From assembly GCA_047638395.1 (NCBI GenBank), contig JBLIMV010000003.1, forward strand, positions 149,918 to 213,917: a DNA stretch of 64,000 bases. The letters are read 5' to 3'. The notes below the pieces were generated by a model, which made no database searches, was not told where the DNA came from, and saw nothing but the letters and a program-made list of their open reading frames with translations. This document shows positions 38,993 to 47,391 of this stretch, piece by piece. The first letter of the stretch is position 1, and every line of letters begins with the position of its first letter. The position numbers were made by a program, and so were the translations under genes. This stretch comes from CAXBCP01 sp047638395. Its GTDB lineage: Bacteria; Pseudomonadota; Alphaproteobacteria; MPNO01; UBA830.

Positions 38993-40685
38993 TGGCACCA
39001 CCGACATTCTGAATTTTCGCGGCCCTGGCCGGGGCGGCAAAGGGTCCAATGCGCCAAAGGGCCGCCAGGTCGATCCTGATGCCGCGGCAGATATCGCCGA
39101 CCTGCTTGGCGACATGCCGCGTCGTCGCGATCTGCTGATCGAAGCCCTGCACCTGATTCAGGACAAGTACCGCTGCCTGGCGCCGGCCCACCTTGTGGCG
39201 CTCGCCGATGAACTCCGCCTCGCGATGGCCGAAGTTTATGAGACCGCTACCTTCTATCACCACTTCGACGTCCTCGAAGACGGCGAGACCGCACCGGCGG
39301 AAATTACTGTCCGCGTCTGCGATTCCATCGCCTGCGACCTTGCCGGCGCCCAGGACCTCATCGAAGATCTGAAATCCCGTTTCGGCGACACCGTCCGCGT
39401 GCTTGCCGCACCCTGTATGGGCGCCTGCGACCGCGCGCCGACTGCCGCGGTCGGCCAGAATCAGATTTTTACCGCCAATACCGAACGGGTCGCCGCAGCG
39501 GTATCGGATAAGGTGATCGCGCCGTCGATTCCGGGACATATCGACTACGACACCTACCTGCTCGAAGGCGGATACAAGACGCTGAAGGAATGCCTGTCCG
39601 GGCATCTCACGGTTGAGACAGTTGTTTCACGGATGGAACAGTCAGAATTGCGCGGCCTTGGCGGCGCCGGTTTTCCGACGGGCCGCAAGTGGAAGATCGT
39701 ATCCGGCTTCCCCGGACCGCGCCTGATGGCCGTCAATGCCGATGAAGGCGAGCCCGGCACCTTCAAGGATCGCTATTTCCTTGAAACCGATCCACACCGC
39801 TTTCTCGAAGGCGTGCTGATCGGCATGTGGGCAGTCGAGGCCGAGGAATGTTTTATCTACCTGCGCGACGAATATCCGGCCGCGCGCCAGATATTGCTGG
39901 GCGCGATTGCCAAGCTCGAAAAAACCGATCTGCTCAAACCGGGCACGCTGCATCTGCGGCGCGGTGCGGGCGCTTATATCTGCGGTGAGGAATCGGCGAT
40001 GCTGGAGAGCATCGAAGGCAAGCGCGGCCTGCCACGGCACCGCCCGCCTTTTGCCGCCGAAGTCGGCCTGTTCGGGCGCCCCACGCTGATCAACAACGTA
40101 GAGACGCTGTACTGGGTGCGGGACGTGCTGGAAAAAGGCGCAGACTGGTTCGCCGGTCACGGACGGAACGGACGCAAGGGTATTCGGACATTCTCGGTCT
40201 CCGGGCGTGTGCGCGAACCGGGCGTGAAGATCGCCGAGGCAGGCATCACCCTGCGCGAACTGATCGACGACTACTGCGGCGGCATGGCCGACGGCCACAC
40301 GCTGAAAGGCTATCTGCCGGGCGGCGCATCGGGCGGCATCCTGCCGGCATCCAAAGACAATCTGCCGCTCGACTTCGGAACGCTCGAAGAACATGGCTGC
40401 CTCATCGGCTCGGCCGCGGTGGTCGTGTTGTCGGAACAGGACAGCACGGCCGATGCCGCGCTTAACCTGATGAAATTCTTCGAGGATGAATCCTGCGGAC
40501 AGTGCACACCCTGCCGCGCAGGATGCGAAAAGGCGGCCAAGCTGATGTCGGGCGATAACTGGGATCAATCCCTGCTCGAAGAACTGAGCCGGACGATGAC
40601 CGATGCGTCGATCTGCGGTCTCGGACAGGCCGCACCAAACGGGTTACTGTCGGTCTTTCGGCACTTCCCCCAGGACGTAAAGTAG
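38985..40685 (+). CDS. fdsB: NAD-dependent formate dehydrogenase, fused gamma-beta subunit
   Basis: A 566-residue fusion. Residues about 25-165 are NuoE/FdsG-like with the 2Fe-2S ligands in CDSIACDLAG and APCMGACDRAP. Residues about 190-565 are NuoF/FdsB-like with the NADH/FMN segments RGLGGAGFPTGRKW and ESIEGKRGLPRHRPP, and a 4Fe-4S site CGQCTPCRAGC. It takes electrons from the molybdenum subunit encoded next and reduces NAD+. The ATG at 38985 is used; an in-frame TTG lies one codon upstream. In most known fds operons gamma and beta are separate genes. Confidence 0.9.
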   Translation: MADGTTDILNFRGPGRGGKGSNAPKGRQVDPDAAADIADLLGDMPRRRDLLIEALHLIQDKYRCLAPAHLVALADELRLAMAEVYETATFYHHFDVLEDGETAPAEITVRVCDSIACDLAGAQDLIEDLKSRFGDTVRVLAAPCMGACDRAPTAAVGQNQIFTANTERVAAAVSDKVIAPSIPGHIDYDTYLLEGGYKTLKECLSGHLTVETVVSRMEQSELRGLGGAGFPTGRKWKIVSGFPGPRLMAVNADEGEPGTFKDRYFLETDPHRFLEGVLIGMWAVEAEECFIYLRDEYPAARQILLGAIAKLEKTDLLKPGTLHLRRGAGAYICGEESAMLESIEGKRGLPRHRPPFAAEVGLFGRPTLINNVETLYWVRDVLEKGADWFAGHGRNGRKGIRTFSVSGRVREPGVKIAEAGITLRELIDDYCGGMADGHTLKGYLPGGASGGILPASKDNLPLDFGTLEEHGCLIGSAAVVVLSEQDSTADAALNLMKFFEDESCGQCTPCRAGCEKAAKLMSGDNWDQSLLEELSRTMTDASICGLGQAAPNGLLSVFRHFPQDVK

Positions 40686-40699
40686 GAAACGACAAAATA

Positions 40700-43471
40700 A
40701 TGCCCCTGGACGGAAGCAATACCGAAGTCACCTTCACGCTGGACGGGCGCGCGGTCACCGCGCAACCGGGCGAATCCATCTGGCAGGTCGCCCAGCGCGA
40801 AGGCACCGATATTCCGCATCTGTGCTACGCGCCGGAACCGGGCTACGCGGCGGACGGCAATTGCCGCGCCTGTATGGTCGAGGTCGAGGGCGAACGCACT
40901 CTTGCCGCGTCCTGCATCCGCCAGCCGACCGAGGGCATGGTTGTCAGCACGGCAACCGAACGGGCGCAATCGTCCCGCAAAATGGTGTTCGAGCTCCTCG
41001 CCGCCGATCAGCCGCCGCGAGATCATGCCCACGATACAGGATCGAAATTCTGGCAATGGGCGGACAGGCTCGGCATCGAAGACAGCCGCTTCCCTGCCCG
41101 TTTGACGCCCGAACCCGATCTGTCACACCCGGCCATGGCGGTGAACCTCGATGCCTGCATCAATTGCACGCTTTGTGTCCGGGCCTGCCGCGACGTGCAG
41201 GTCAATGACGTCATCGGCATGGCCCATCGTGGCGCGCATGCAAAAATCGTCTTTGATTTCGACGACCCGATGGGCGACAGCACCTGCGTCGCCTGTGGCG
41301 AATGCGTCCAGGCCTGCCCCACAGGTGCATTGCTGCCCGCGACGGTCGCTACACCCGAAGGCCGCGTCCAGCCGGACCGTCAGGTGGATTCTCTGTGTCC
41401 CTATTGTGGCGTCGGCTGCCAGCTGACATACAACATCAAGGACGACAAAATTCTCTCTGTCGAAGGCCGCGACGGGCCATCCAACCACAAGCGGCTTTGC
41501 GTCAAAGGCCGCTTCGGCTTCGATTACATCCATCACCCGCACCGGCTGACCAAACCGCTGATCCGCAGGGAAGGTGTTGCAAAAGATCCGACCATTCAGC
41601 TCGACCCCGCCAATCCGCTCGACTATTTCCGCGAGGCGACGTGGGACGAGGCGCTCGACCTGGCAGCGTCCGGGCTGAAAAAGGTCATCGATGAACGCGG
41701 CGGCAATGCGCTGGCCGGGTTTGGTTCCGCCAAGGGGTCGAACGAAGAGGCCTATCTGTTCCAGAAGCTGGTTCGCACCGGGTTTCACACCAACAATGTC
41801 GATCACTGTACCCGGCTGTGTCACGCATCGTCCGTCGCCGCGTTGATGGAAACCGTCAATTCAGGGGCGGTATCGGCGCCGTTCTACGATTGCGAGAATT
41901 CAGACGTCATTATCGTCATTGGCGCCAACCCGACAGTGAATCATCCCGTCGCCGCAACATTTTTCAAGAACGCGGTGAAAAACGGCTCGACGCTGATCGT
42001 CATGGATCCGCGCGGCCAGGCCCTGTCACGCCACGCCACGCATATGCTGCAGTTCAAGGGCGGCAGCGATGTCGCCCTCCTCAATGCCCTCATGCATGTG
42101 ATTGTCGAAGAAGGCCTGACGAACGAGAACTACATCGCCGGTTTCACCGAAGGCTTTGAAGAGCTCAAAAAGCACGTCAAAGATTTCTCGCCCGAGAAAA
42201 TGGCCGATATCTGCGGCATCGATGCAGAGACGATCCGCACGGTCGCGCGCACCTACGCCACCGCGCAGAAGAGCATCATCTTCTGGGGCATGGGCATCTC
42301 CCAGCATGTACACGGCACCGATAATGCCCGCTGCCTTATCTCGCTCGCTCTGATGACCGGCCATGTCGGCCGCACGGGTACCGGGCTGCATCCGCTGCGT
42401 GGCCAGAACAATGTGCAGGGCGCATCGGACGTCGGCCTGATCCCGATGTTCTTCCCCGACTACCTCGCCGTCGATGCCGAAGATATTCACGCAAAGTTCG
42501 AGGATTTCTGGAAAACCGAGCTCAGCCCGGACCGCGGGCTGACGGTGGTTGAAATCATGGGCGCAATCCACGCCGGCGAGATCAATGCGATGTACATCAT
42601 GGGCGAGAACCCGGCCATGTCGGATCCGGATGCCGGCCATGCCCGCAAAGCGCTCGCCTCGCTCGATCACCTGGTCGTACAGGACCTGTTCCTGACCGAG
42701 ACGGCGGCACTCGCCGACGTCGTCCTGCCGGCAAGCGCTTTTCCGGAAAAGGACGGCTCGTTCACAAATACGAACCGTCAGGTTCAGCTGGGTCACAAGG
42801 CCCTGCCCCTGCCGGGCGACACAAGACAGGATTTGTGGATCATCCAGGAGATCGCACGGCGCATCGGGCTCGACTGGCACTATACGGGTCCGGACGAAGT
42901 GTTCGCCGAGATGGCGCAATGCATGCCGTCGATGGACGGCATCACCTGGGAGCGGCTGGTGAATGAAAGCTCCGTGACCTATCCCGTCGGCGAAGACGGG
43001 GTCAGTCACGAGATTATCTTCCGCGAAGGCTTCCCGACCGAAAACGGGCGCGGAAAGTTCGTGCCCGCCGATGTTCTGCCGCCGGATGAAGTGCCGGACG
43101 ACGACTACCCGCTGATTCTGACCACGGGCCGCGTGCTGGAGCACTGGCATACGGGATCCATGACACGCCGAACAGATGTCCTCGACCGGATCGAACCCGA
43201 AGCAACGGCGAATCTGTCGCCGCGCGAACTCGGCAGACGCGGGATGAAACCGGGCGACACGATCCGCGTCGAGACGCGGCGTGGTGCCATCGAGCTACAG
43301 GCCCGTGCCGACCGCGATGTGCCGGAAGGAATGATCTTCATTCCGTTCTGCTATGTCGAAGCTGCCGCCAATCTGCTGACAAACCCGGCGCTCGACCCAT
43401 CCGGCAAAATTCCCGAATTCAAATTTTGTGCGGCACGGATTTCGGCAGCGGAGTCCGTGGCCGCCGAATAG
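40700..43471 (+). CDS. fdsA: NAD-dependent formate dehydrogenase alpha (molybdenum) subunit
   Basis: A 923-residue subunit that oxidises formate to CO2. The N-terminal NuoG-like part has a 2Fe-2S site (CYAPEPG, CRACMVEVEG) and two 4Fe-4S motifs CINCTLCVRAC and CVACGECVQACP. Another 4Fe-4S motif CPYCGVGCQL opens the bis-MGD domain. The molybdenum-ligand Cys is in HCTRLCHASS, so it is not a selenoenzyme. It follows fdsB by 14 bp. No fdhD/fdsC or fdsD follows. Confidence 0.94.
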   Translation: MPLDGSNTEVTFTLDGRAVTAQPGESIWQVAQREGTDIPHLCYAPEPGYAADGNCRACMVEVEGERTLAASCIRQPTEGMVVSTATERAQSSRKMVFELLAADQPPRDHAHDTGSKFWQWADRLGIEDSRFPARLTPEPDLSHPAMAVNLDACINCTLCVRACRDVQVNDVIGMAHRGAHAKIVFDFDDPMGDSTCVACGECVQACPTGALLPATVATPEGRVQPDRQVDSLCPYCGVGCQLTYNIKDDKILSVEGRDGPSNHKRLCVKGRFGFDYIHHPHRLTKPLIRREGVAKDPTIQLDPANPLDYFREATWDEALDLAASGLKKVIDERGGNALAGFGSAKGSNEEAYLFQKLVRTGFHTNNVDHCTRLCHASSVAALMETVNSGAVSAPFYDCENSDVIIVIGANPTVNHPVAATFFKNAVKNGSTLIVMDPRGQALSRHATHMLQFKGGSDVALLNALMHVIVEEGLTNENYIAGFTEGFEELKKHVKDFSPEKMADICGIDAETIRTVARTYATAQKSIIFWGMGISQHVHGTDNARCLISLALMTGHVGRTGTGLHPLRGQNNVQGASDVGLIPMFFPDYLAVDAEDIHAKFEDFWKTELSPDRGLTVVEIMGAIHAGEINAMYIMGENPAMSDPDAGHARKALASLDHLVVQDLFLTETAALADVVLPASAFPEKDGSFTNTNRQVQLGHKALPLPGDTRQDLWIIQEIARRIGLDWHYTGPDEVFAEMAQCMPSMDGITWERLVNESSVTYPVGEDGVSHEIIFREGFPTENGRGKFVPADVLPPDEVPDDDYPLILTTGRVLEHWHTGSMTRRTDVLDRIEPEATANLSPRELGRRGMKPGDTIRVETRRGAIELQARADRDVPEGMIFIPFCYVEAAANLLTNPALDPSGKIPEFKFCAARISAAESVAAE

Positions 43472-43508
43472 GCCCAGTGTTGCCAATAGGCTTCTAATTA
43501 CTCTGTGA

Positions 43509-43590
43509 TGTCACCCCGGCCTTGTGCCGGGGCCCAGTGGGCATCCCACCGGATCAAAAGACTGGGTCCCGGCACAAGGCCGGGATGACA
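43509..43590. repeat. Long inverted repeat after fdsA
   Basis: Two 30-bp arms (43509-43538 and 43561-43590) are inverted copies with two mismatches, separated by 22 bp. The arms contain CCCGGCCTTGTGCCGGG, itself partly palindromic, of the kind dispersed in many alphaproteobacterial genomes. It can fold into a hairpin that would terminate both fdsA and the convergent gene at 43605. Confidence 0.8.
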
Positions 43591-43604
43591 ACCGTTGACC
43601 TAGC

Positions 43605-44324
43605 CTAAAACTTGCCCAGCACAGTCCGCTCGAATTCGAGCGGCAGCGAATCCGTGGACAAAGCCAGGGTGCGCTGCCGGCGCAGCACCTCATCCTCAAT
43701 ATGCGCTTGAATGAATGCATCGAGATGCACATCAGGTTCCAGCCGCGCACGAATATGATCGAGCATATCCGGCTGGCTCATTGCCCGAAGGATACGGCCT
43801 TCCGCCGCAATTTCAGCCAGGGCGACCGGTGCGCCATCCACGTTCACACAGCCGACGATCGCCGTATACGCATATGCCCGGTCGATGACCTCGCCGACAC
43901 CTTCGATCTCGACCCGGATACCGTCCAGCCGGTCATAGGTATAGTTCCGTTCAGTTTCATGCATCCGGTTGAGCTGCGCATCGTCCAGCCACAAGACGTA
44001 TGTCGTGACTCGTGTTCCGGGCGACGGATGAAACGTCGACGGCACCGAGCCGTAGCCCGCCAGATGCGCTGCATAAACGGAATCGAAGTCGTCCAGCAAA
44101 CCGCGCTGGATAGGGATTTCGACATGTCCGGGCAGCACGCTGTATTTGCGGGCCAATTGCTCATGCGACTGGTTCGACCCGGCGGCCAGGACCGGCGTAC
44201 GACCGGTGCGGTCAAACCCGTGATCGTCCAGATCATAGGGCGCCCCGTTACGGAACACATAGGACCGGCCGGGAACCGGAAACGGATAGGTTTTGGCGTG
44301 GGCGACGGGATCATTCATGGCCAT
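43605..44324 (-). CDS. Conserved hypothetical protein, gamma-glutamylcyclotransferase-like start
   Basis: A 239-residue protein that I do not firmly recognise. The ATG at 44324 (MAMNDPVAHA) is chosen because a longer frame upstream runs through the ubiD gene. The segment PVLAAGSNQSHEQLARKY (about 43-60) resembles the nucleotide-like YGSN loop of gamma-glutamylcyclotransferase-fold proteins. No signal peptide or membrane helix is seen. It is divergent from ubiD, with 86 bp between the starts. Confidence 0.7.
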   Translation of the reverse strand: MAMNDPVAHAKTYPFPVPGRSYVFRNGAPYDLDDHGFDRTGRTPVLAAGSNQSHEQLARKYSVLPGHVEIPIQRGLLDDFDSVYAAHLAGYGSVPSTFHPSPGTRVTTYVLWLDDAQLNRMHETERNYTYDRLDGIRVEIEGVGEVIDRAYAYTAIVGCVNVDGAPVALAEIAAEGRILRAMSQPDMLDHIRARLEPDVHLDAFIQAHIEDEVLRRQRTLALSTDSLPLEFERTVLGKF

Positions 44325-44410
44325 AATAGAGCCCGAATCCGCCCCGTCTGTACAGATCGCGGATCGTCCTGCTTGACCCTTATCCCGGCTTCGGGCAGAA
44401 CCGCCCGACC

Positions 44411-45925
44411 ATGGCCTATGCCAATCTCCGCGACTATATCGACCGCCTCGAATCCGAAGGTCGGCTGGTGCGCGTCTCGACACCTGTGTCGACGCAGCTT
44501 GAGATGACGGAAATTCAGACCCGTCTGCTGGCCGAAGGTGGCCCCGCCGTCCTTTTTGAAAACGCCACCGATGCCGACGGTAACCCGTGCGGCATGCCGG
44601 TGCTGGCCAATCTGTTCGGTACGGTTGAACGCGTCGCCTGGGGCATGGAAAAGACACCGGAGCAGCTGCGTGAATTCGGCGAGCAGCTGGCCTTTTTGCG
44701 CCAGCCCGAACCGCCGGGCGGCTGGCGCGAAGCGGTTGAGATGCTGCCACTGCTGAAGACCGTGATGGCGATGAAGCCGAAGACGGTCTCCCGCGCGCCC
44801 TGCCAGGAAGTCGTTCTCACCGGCGACGATATCGATCTTGCGAAACTGCCGATCCAGATGTGCTGGCCGAACGAGCCGGCACCGCTGATCACCTGGCCGC
44901 TGGTGGTCACCGAGGGCAAGAACGGCAAGCCCAATGTCGGCATCTACCGCATGCAGGTGACGGGCCGCGACACCACGATCATGCGCTGGCTCGCCCATCG
45001 CGGCGGCGCCCATCATGCAAGCGATGCTGCAAACGCAGGCGCCGACAGTATTCCCGCGGCTGCCGTGATCGGCGCCGACCCGGCCACCATCATCGCCGCC
45101 GTCGCCCCGGTGCCCGAGACCATGTCCGAATACCAGTTTGCGGGGCTTCTGCGCGGCCAGAAATTAGCACTCGTCGACTGCAAAACGGTGCCGTTACAGG
45201 TTCCGGCAGAAGCCGAGATCGTGATCGAAGGCCATGTGTCGCTGCGCGATACGGCGCTCGAAGGCCCCTATGGCGACCATACCGGCTATTACAACGCCGC
45301 CGAGCCGTTCCCGGTATTTACCGTCTCGGCGATCACGATGCGGAAAGATCCGATTTACCTGACCACGTTTACGGGCCGGCCACCGGACGAACCCTCTGTG
45401 CTGGGCCGCGCACTGAACGATGTGTTTATCCCGCTTCTGGTGCAGCAGTTCCCGGAAATCGTGGATTTCTGGCTGCCGCCGGAGGCCTGTTCCTACCGCG
45501 TTGCCGTGGTATCGATCCGCAAAGGCTATCCCGGTCACGCAAAGCGGGTAATGATGGGTGTGTGGTCCTATCTTAAACAGTTCATGTACACCAAGTTCGT
45601 CATCATCGTGGATCACGATATCGACGCACGGAAATGGGAAGATGTGATCTGGGCTATATCAACAAACGTGGATGCGGCGCGCGACGTGACGATGATCGAG
45701 AACACACCGATCGACTATCTCGACTTCGCATCGCCGGTCGAAGGGCTCGGATCGAAGATGGGCATCGATGCGACCGCGAAGATCCCACCCGAAACGACAC
45801 GGGAATGGGGCCGTAAAATTCGGATGTCCGACGATATTATCGAAGAGGTCACATCCAAGTGGCAGGAATACGGTTTGCCGGGAAGCGGCAAGCCGATCTG
45901 GAAATCAACCGATGACAAAAAATAG
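44411..45925 (+). CDS. ubiD: UbiD family decarboxylase
   Basis: A 504-residue prenylated-FMN decarboxylase. It shows the family start LRDYIDRLESEGRLVRV, the central segment NVGIYRMQVTGRDTTIMRW and the Glu-containing site near EGPYGDHTGYYN (about residue 285). In ubiquinone synthesis UbiD removes the carboxylate of 3-octaprenyl-4-hydroxybenzoate; other members act on aromatic acids. No ubiX is adjacent. It is followed 14 bp later by the TldD/PmbA-type gene, so the precise substrate is uncertain. Confidence 0.9.
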   Translation: MAYANLRDYIDRLESEGRLVRVSTPVSTQLEMTEIQTRLLAEGGPAVLFENATDADGNPCGMPVLANLFGTVERVAWGMEKTPEQLREFGEQLAFLRQPEPPGGWREAVEMLPLLKTVMAMKPKTVSRAPCQEVVLTGDDIDLAKLPIQMCWPNEPAPLITWPLVVTEGKNGKPNVGIYRMQVTGRDTTIMRWLAHRGGAHHASDAANAGADSIPAAAVIGADPATIIAAVAPVPETMSEYQFAGLLRGQKLALVDCKTVPLQVPAEAEIVIEGHVSLRDTALEGPYGDHTGYYNAAEPFPVFTVSAITMRKDPIYLTTFTGRPPDEPSVLGRALNDVFIPLLVQQFPEIVDFWLPPEACSYRVAVVSIRKGYPGHAKRVMMGVWSYLKQFMYTKFVIIVDHDIDARKWEDVIWAISTNVDAARDVTMIENTPIDYLDFASPVEGLGSKMGIDATAKIPPETTREWGRKIRMSDDIIEEVTSKWQEYGLPGSGKPIWKSTDDKK

Positions 45926-45939
45926 ACGGGTAGCAATAC

Positions 45940-47283
45940 ATGGCCGACGCCTATAACCAACTGAACCTTCTGTCCGACCTGCTCGACGCGGCGAAAAAAG
46001 CCGGGGCCGATGCGGCAGATGCCGTGGTCTATAACGCGGCGTCTCTGTCGGTTTCCTGCCGTATGGGCGAGCTGGAAAAACTGGAACGGGCGGAAAGCAA
46101 CGATCTCGGGCTCCGCGTCCTGATCGGCAAACAGCAGGCAATGGTGTCATCCACCGATTTCGACCCGTCGACGCTGAACGAAGTGGTCGAGCGCTGTGTC
46201 GCCATGGCGAAGGCAGCCCCCGAAGATCCCTATTGCGGACTTGCAGACCCGGACCAGATCGTCACCAACCCGCCCGTGATCGATATCTGCGACGATACCG
46301 AACCGACGAACGATGCCATGGTCGACGCGGCAAAGATCGCGGAAGATGCGGCCCGTGCCGTCGCCGGTGTCACCAACACCGAAGGCGCCGAGACCGGCTG
46401 GAGCCGGGCCGAGATCGCCATCGCCGCGACTAACGGCTTCGCCCGGACCTACTCGACGTCGAGCCACAGCCTTGCCGCGTCCGTGCTGGCCGGCGAAGGC
46501 ACCGAGATGGAGCGGGATTACGACTACACATCGGCGGTTTATTATTCGGATCTTGAAGATCCCGCAGAGATCGGACGCAATGCCGGCGAACGCGCCGTCA
46601 AACGCCTGAACGCCAAGAAGGTTAAAACCCAGCAGGTACCGGTGATTTACGACCCCCGCGTCTCGGGCGGGCTGGTGCGGCACTATGCCGGCGGGATCAA
46701 CGGATCGTCCATTACCCGCGGCACGTCGTTCCTCAAGGATTCGATGGGCGAGAAGATCTTCTCCGACGGCATCAACATAATCGACGATCCACACCGCCCC
46801 CGCGGGTTCCGCTCGAAGCCGTTCGACGCAGAAGGCCTTGCGAACAAGCGCAGTGCCATTGCCGATAACGGCGTACTGACGACCTGGGTGCTCGATCTGT
46901 CGGCGGCTCGCCAGCTTGGCCTGGAATCGACCGGTCATGCGTCGCGCGGCACGTCATCACCGCCATCGCCGTCGCTCACCAATCTCTATATGGAGGCCGG
47001 CAGCCAGACCCCCGCCGAGCTTATGGCGGATATCGAAAACGGCTTTTACATCACCGAACTGATCGGTATGGGCATCAACATGATCACCGGTGACTACAGC
47101 CGCGGCGCGACGGGCTTCTGGATCGAAAACGGTGAGATTACCTATCCTGTCAGCGAAATGACCATCGCCGGTAACCTGAAGGACATGTTCGCCAACCTGG
47201 TCCCGGCGGACGATCTGACGTTCCGCTATGGCACCGATGCACCGACGATCCGCGTCGATGGCCTGACCGTTGCCGGCGTCTGA
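45940..47283 (+). CDS. pmbA: TldD/PmbA family protein
   Basis: A 447-residue member of the TldD/PmbA (U62) family. It starts with a helical domain (LLDAAKKAGADAADAVVYN), has the central FLKDSMGEKIF and GLANKRSAIADNGVLTTWVLD segments, and the family C-terminus GASGFWIENGEI-like GATGFWIENGEITYPVSEMTIAGNL split as seen at about 388-412. Lacking the HExxxH zinc site of TldD, it is the PmbA-type partner. The family processes peptides such as microcin and CcdA. It follows ubiD. Confidence 0.9.
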   Translation: MADAYNQLNLLSDLLDAAKKAGADAADAVVYNAASLSVSCRMGELEKLERAESNDLGLRVLIGKQQAMVSSTDFDPSTLNEVVERCVAMAKAAPEDPYCGLADPDQIVTNPPVIDICDDTEPTNDAMVDAAKIAEDAARAVAGVTNTEGAETGWSRAEIAIAATNGFARTYSTSSHSLAASVLAGEGTEMERDYDYTSAVYYSDLEDPAEIGRNAGERAVKRLNAKKVKTQQVPVIYDPRVSGGLVRHYAGGINGSSITRGTSFLKDSMGEKIFSDGINIIDDPHRPRGFRSKPFDAEGLANKRSAIADNGVLTTWVLDLSAARQLGLESTGHASRGTSSPPSPSLTNLYMEAGSQTPAELMADIENGFYITELIGMGINMITGDYSRGATGFWIENGEITYPVSEMTIAGNLKDMFANLVPADDLTFRYGTDAPTIRVDGLTVAGV

Positions 47284-47391
47284 TCGCCTAAACTGCTGAT
47301 TTTCAGAGTAATATCAAACGATTGGCCGGATTCGTCCGTCGTGGTATTCTGATTCCCGGTATTGCCCCCACGCGAAACGGAACACGCTCCT

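Noticed and set aside
38669..39115. N-terminal extension of the ChpT frame
   Set aside because: It overlaps the DUF3553 and formate dehydrogenase starts. The ATG at 38668 has a ribosome site and gives the usual ChpT length.
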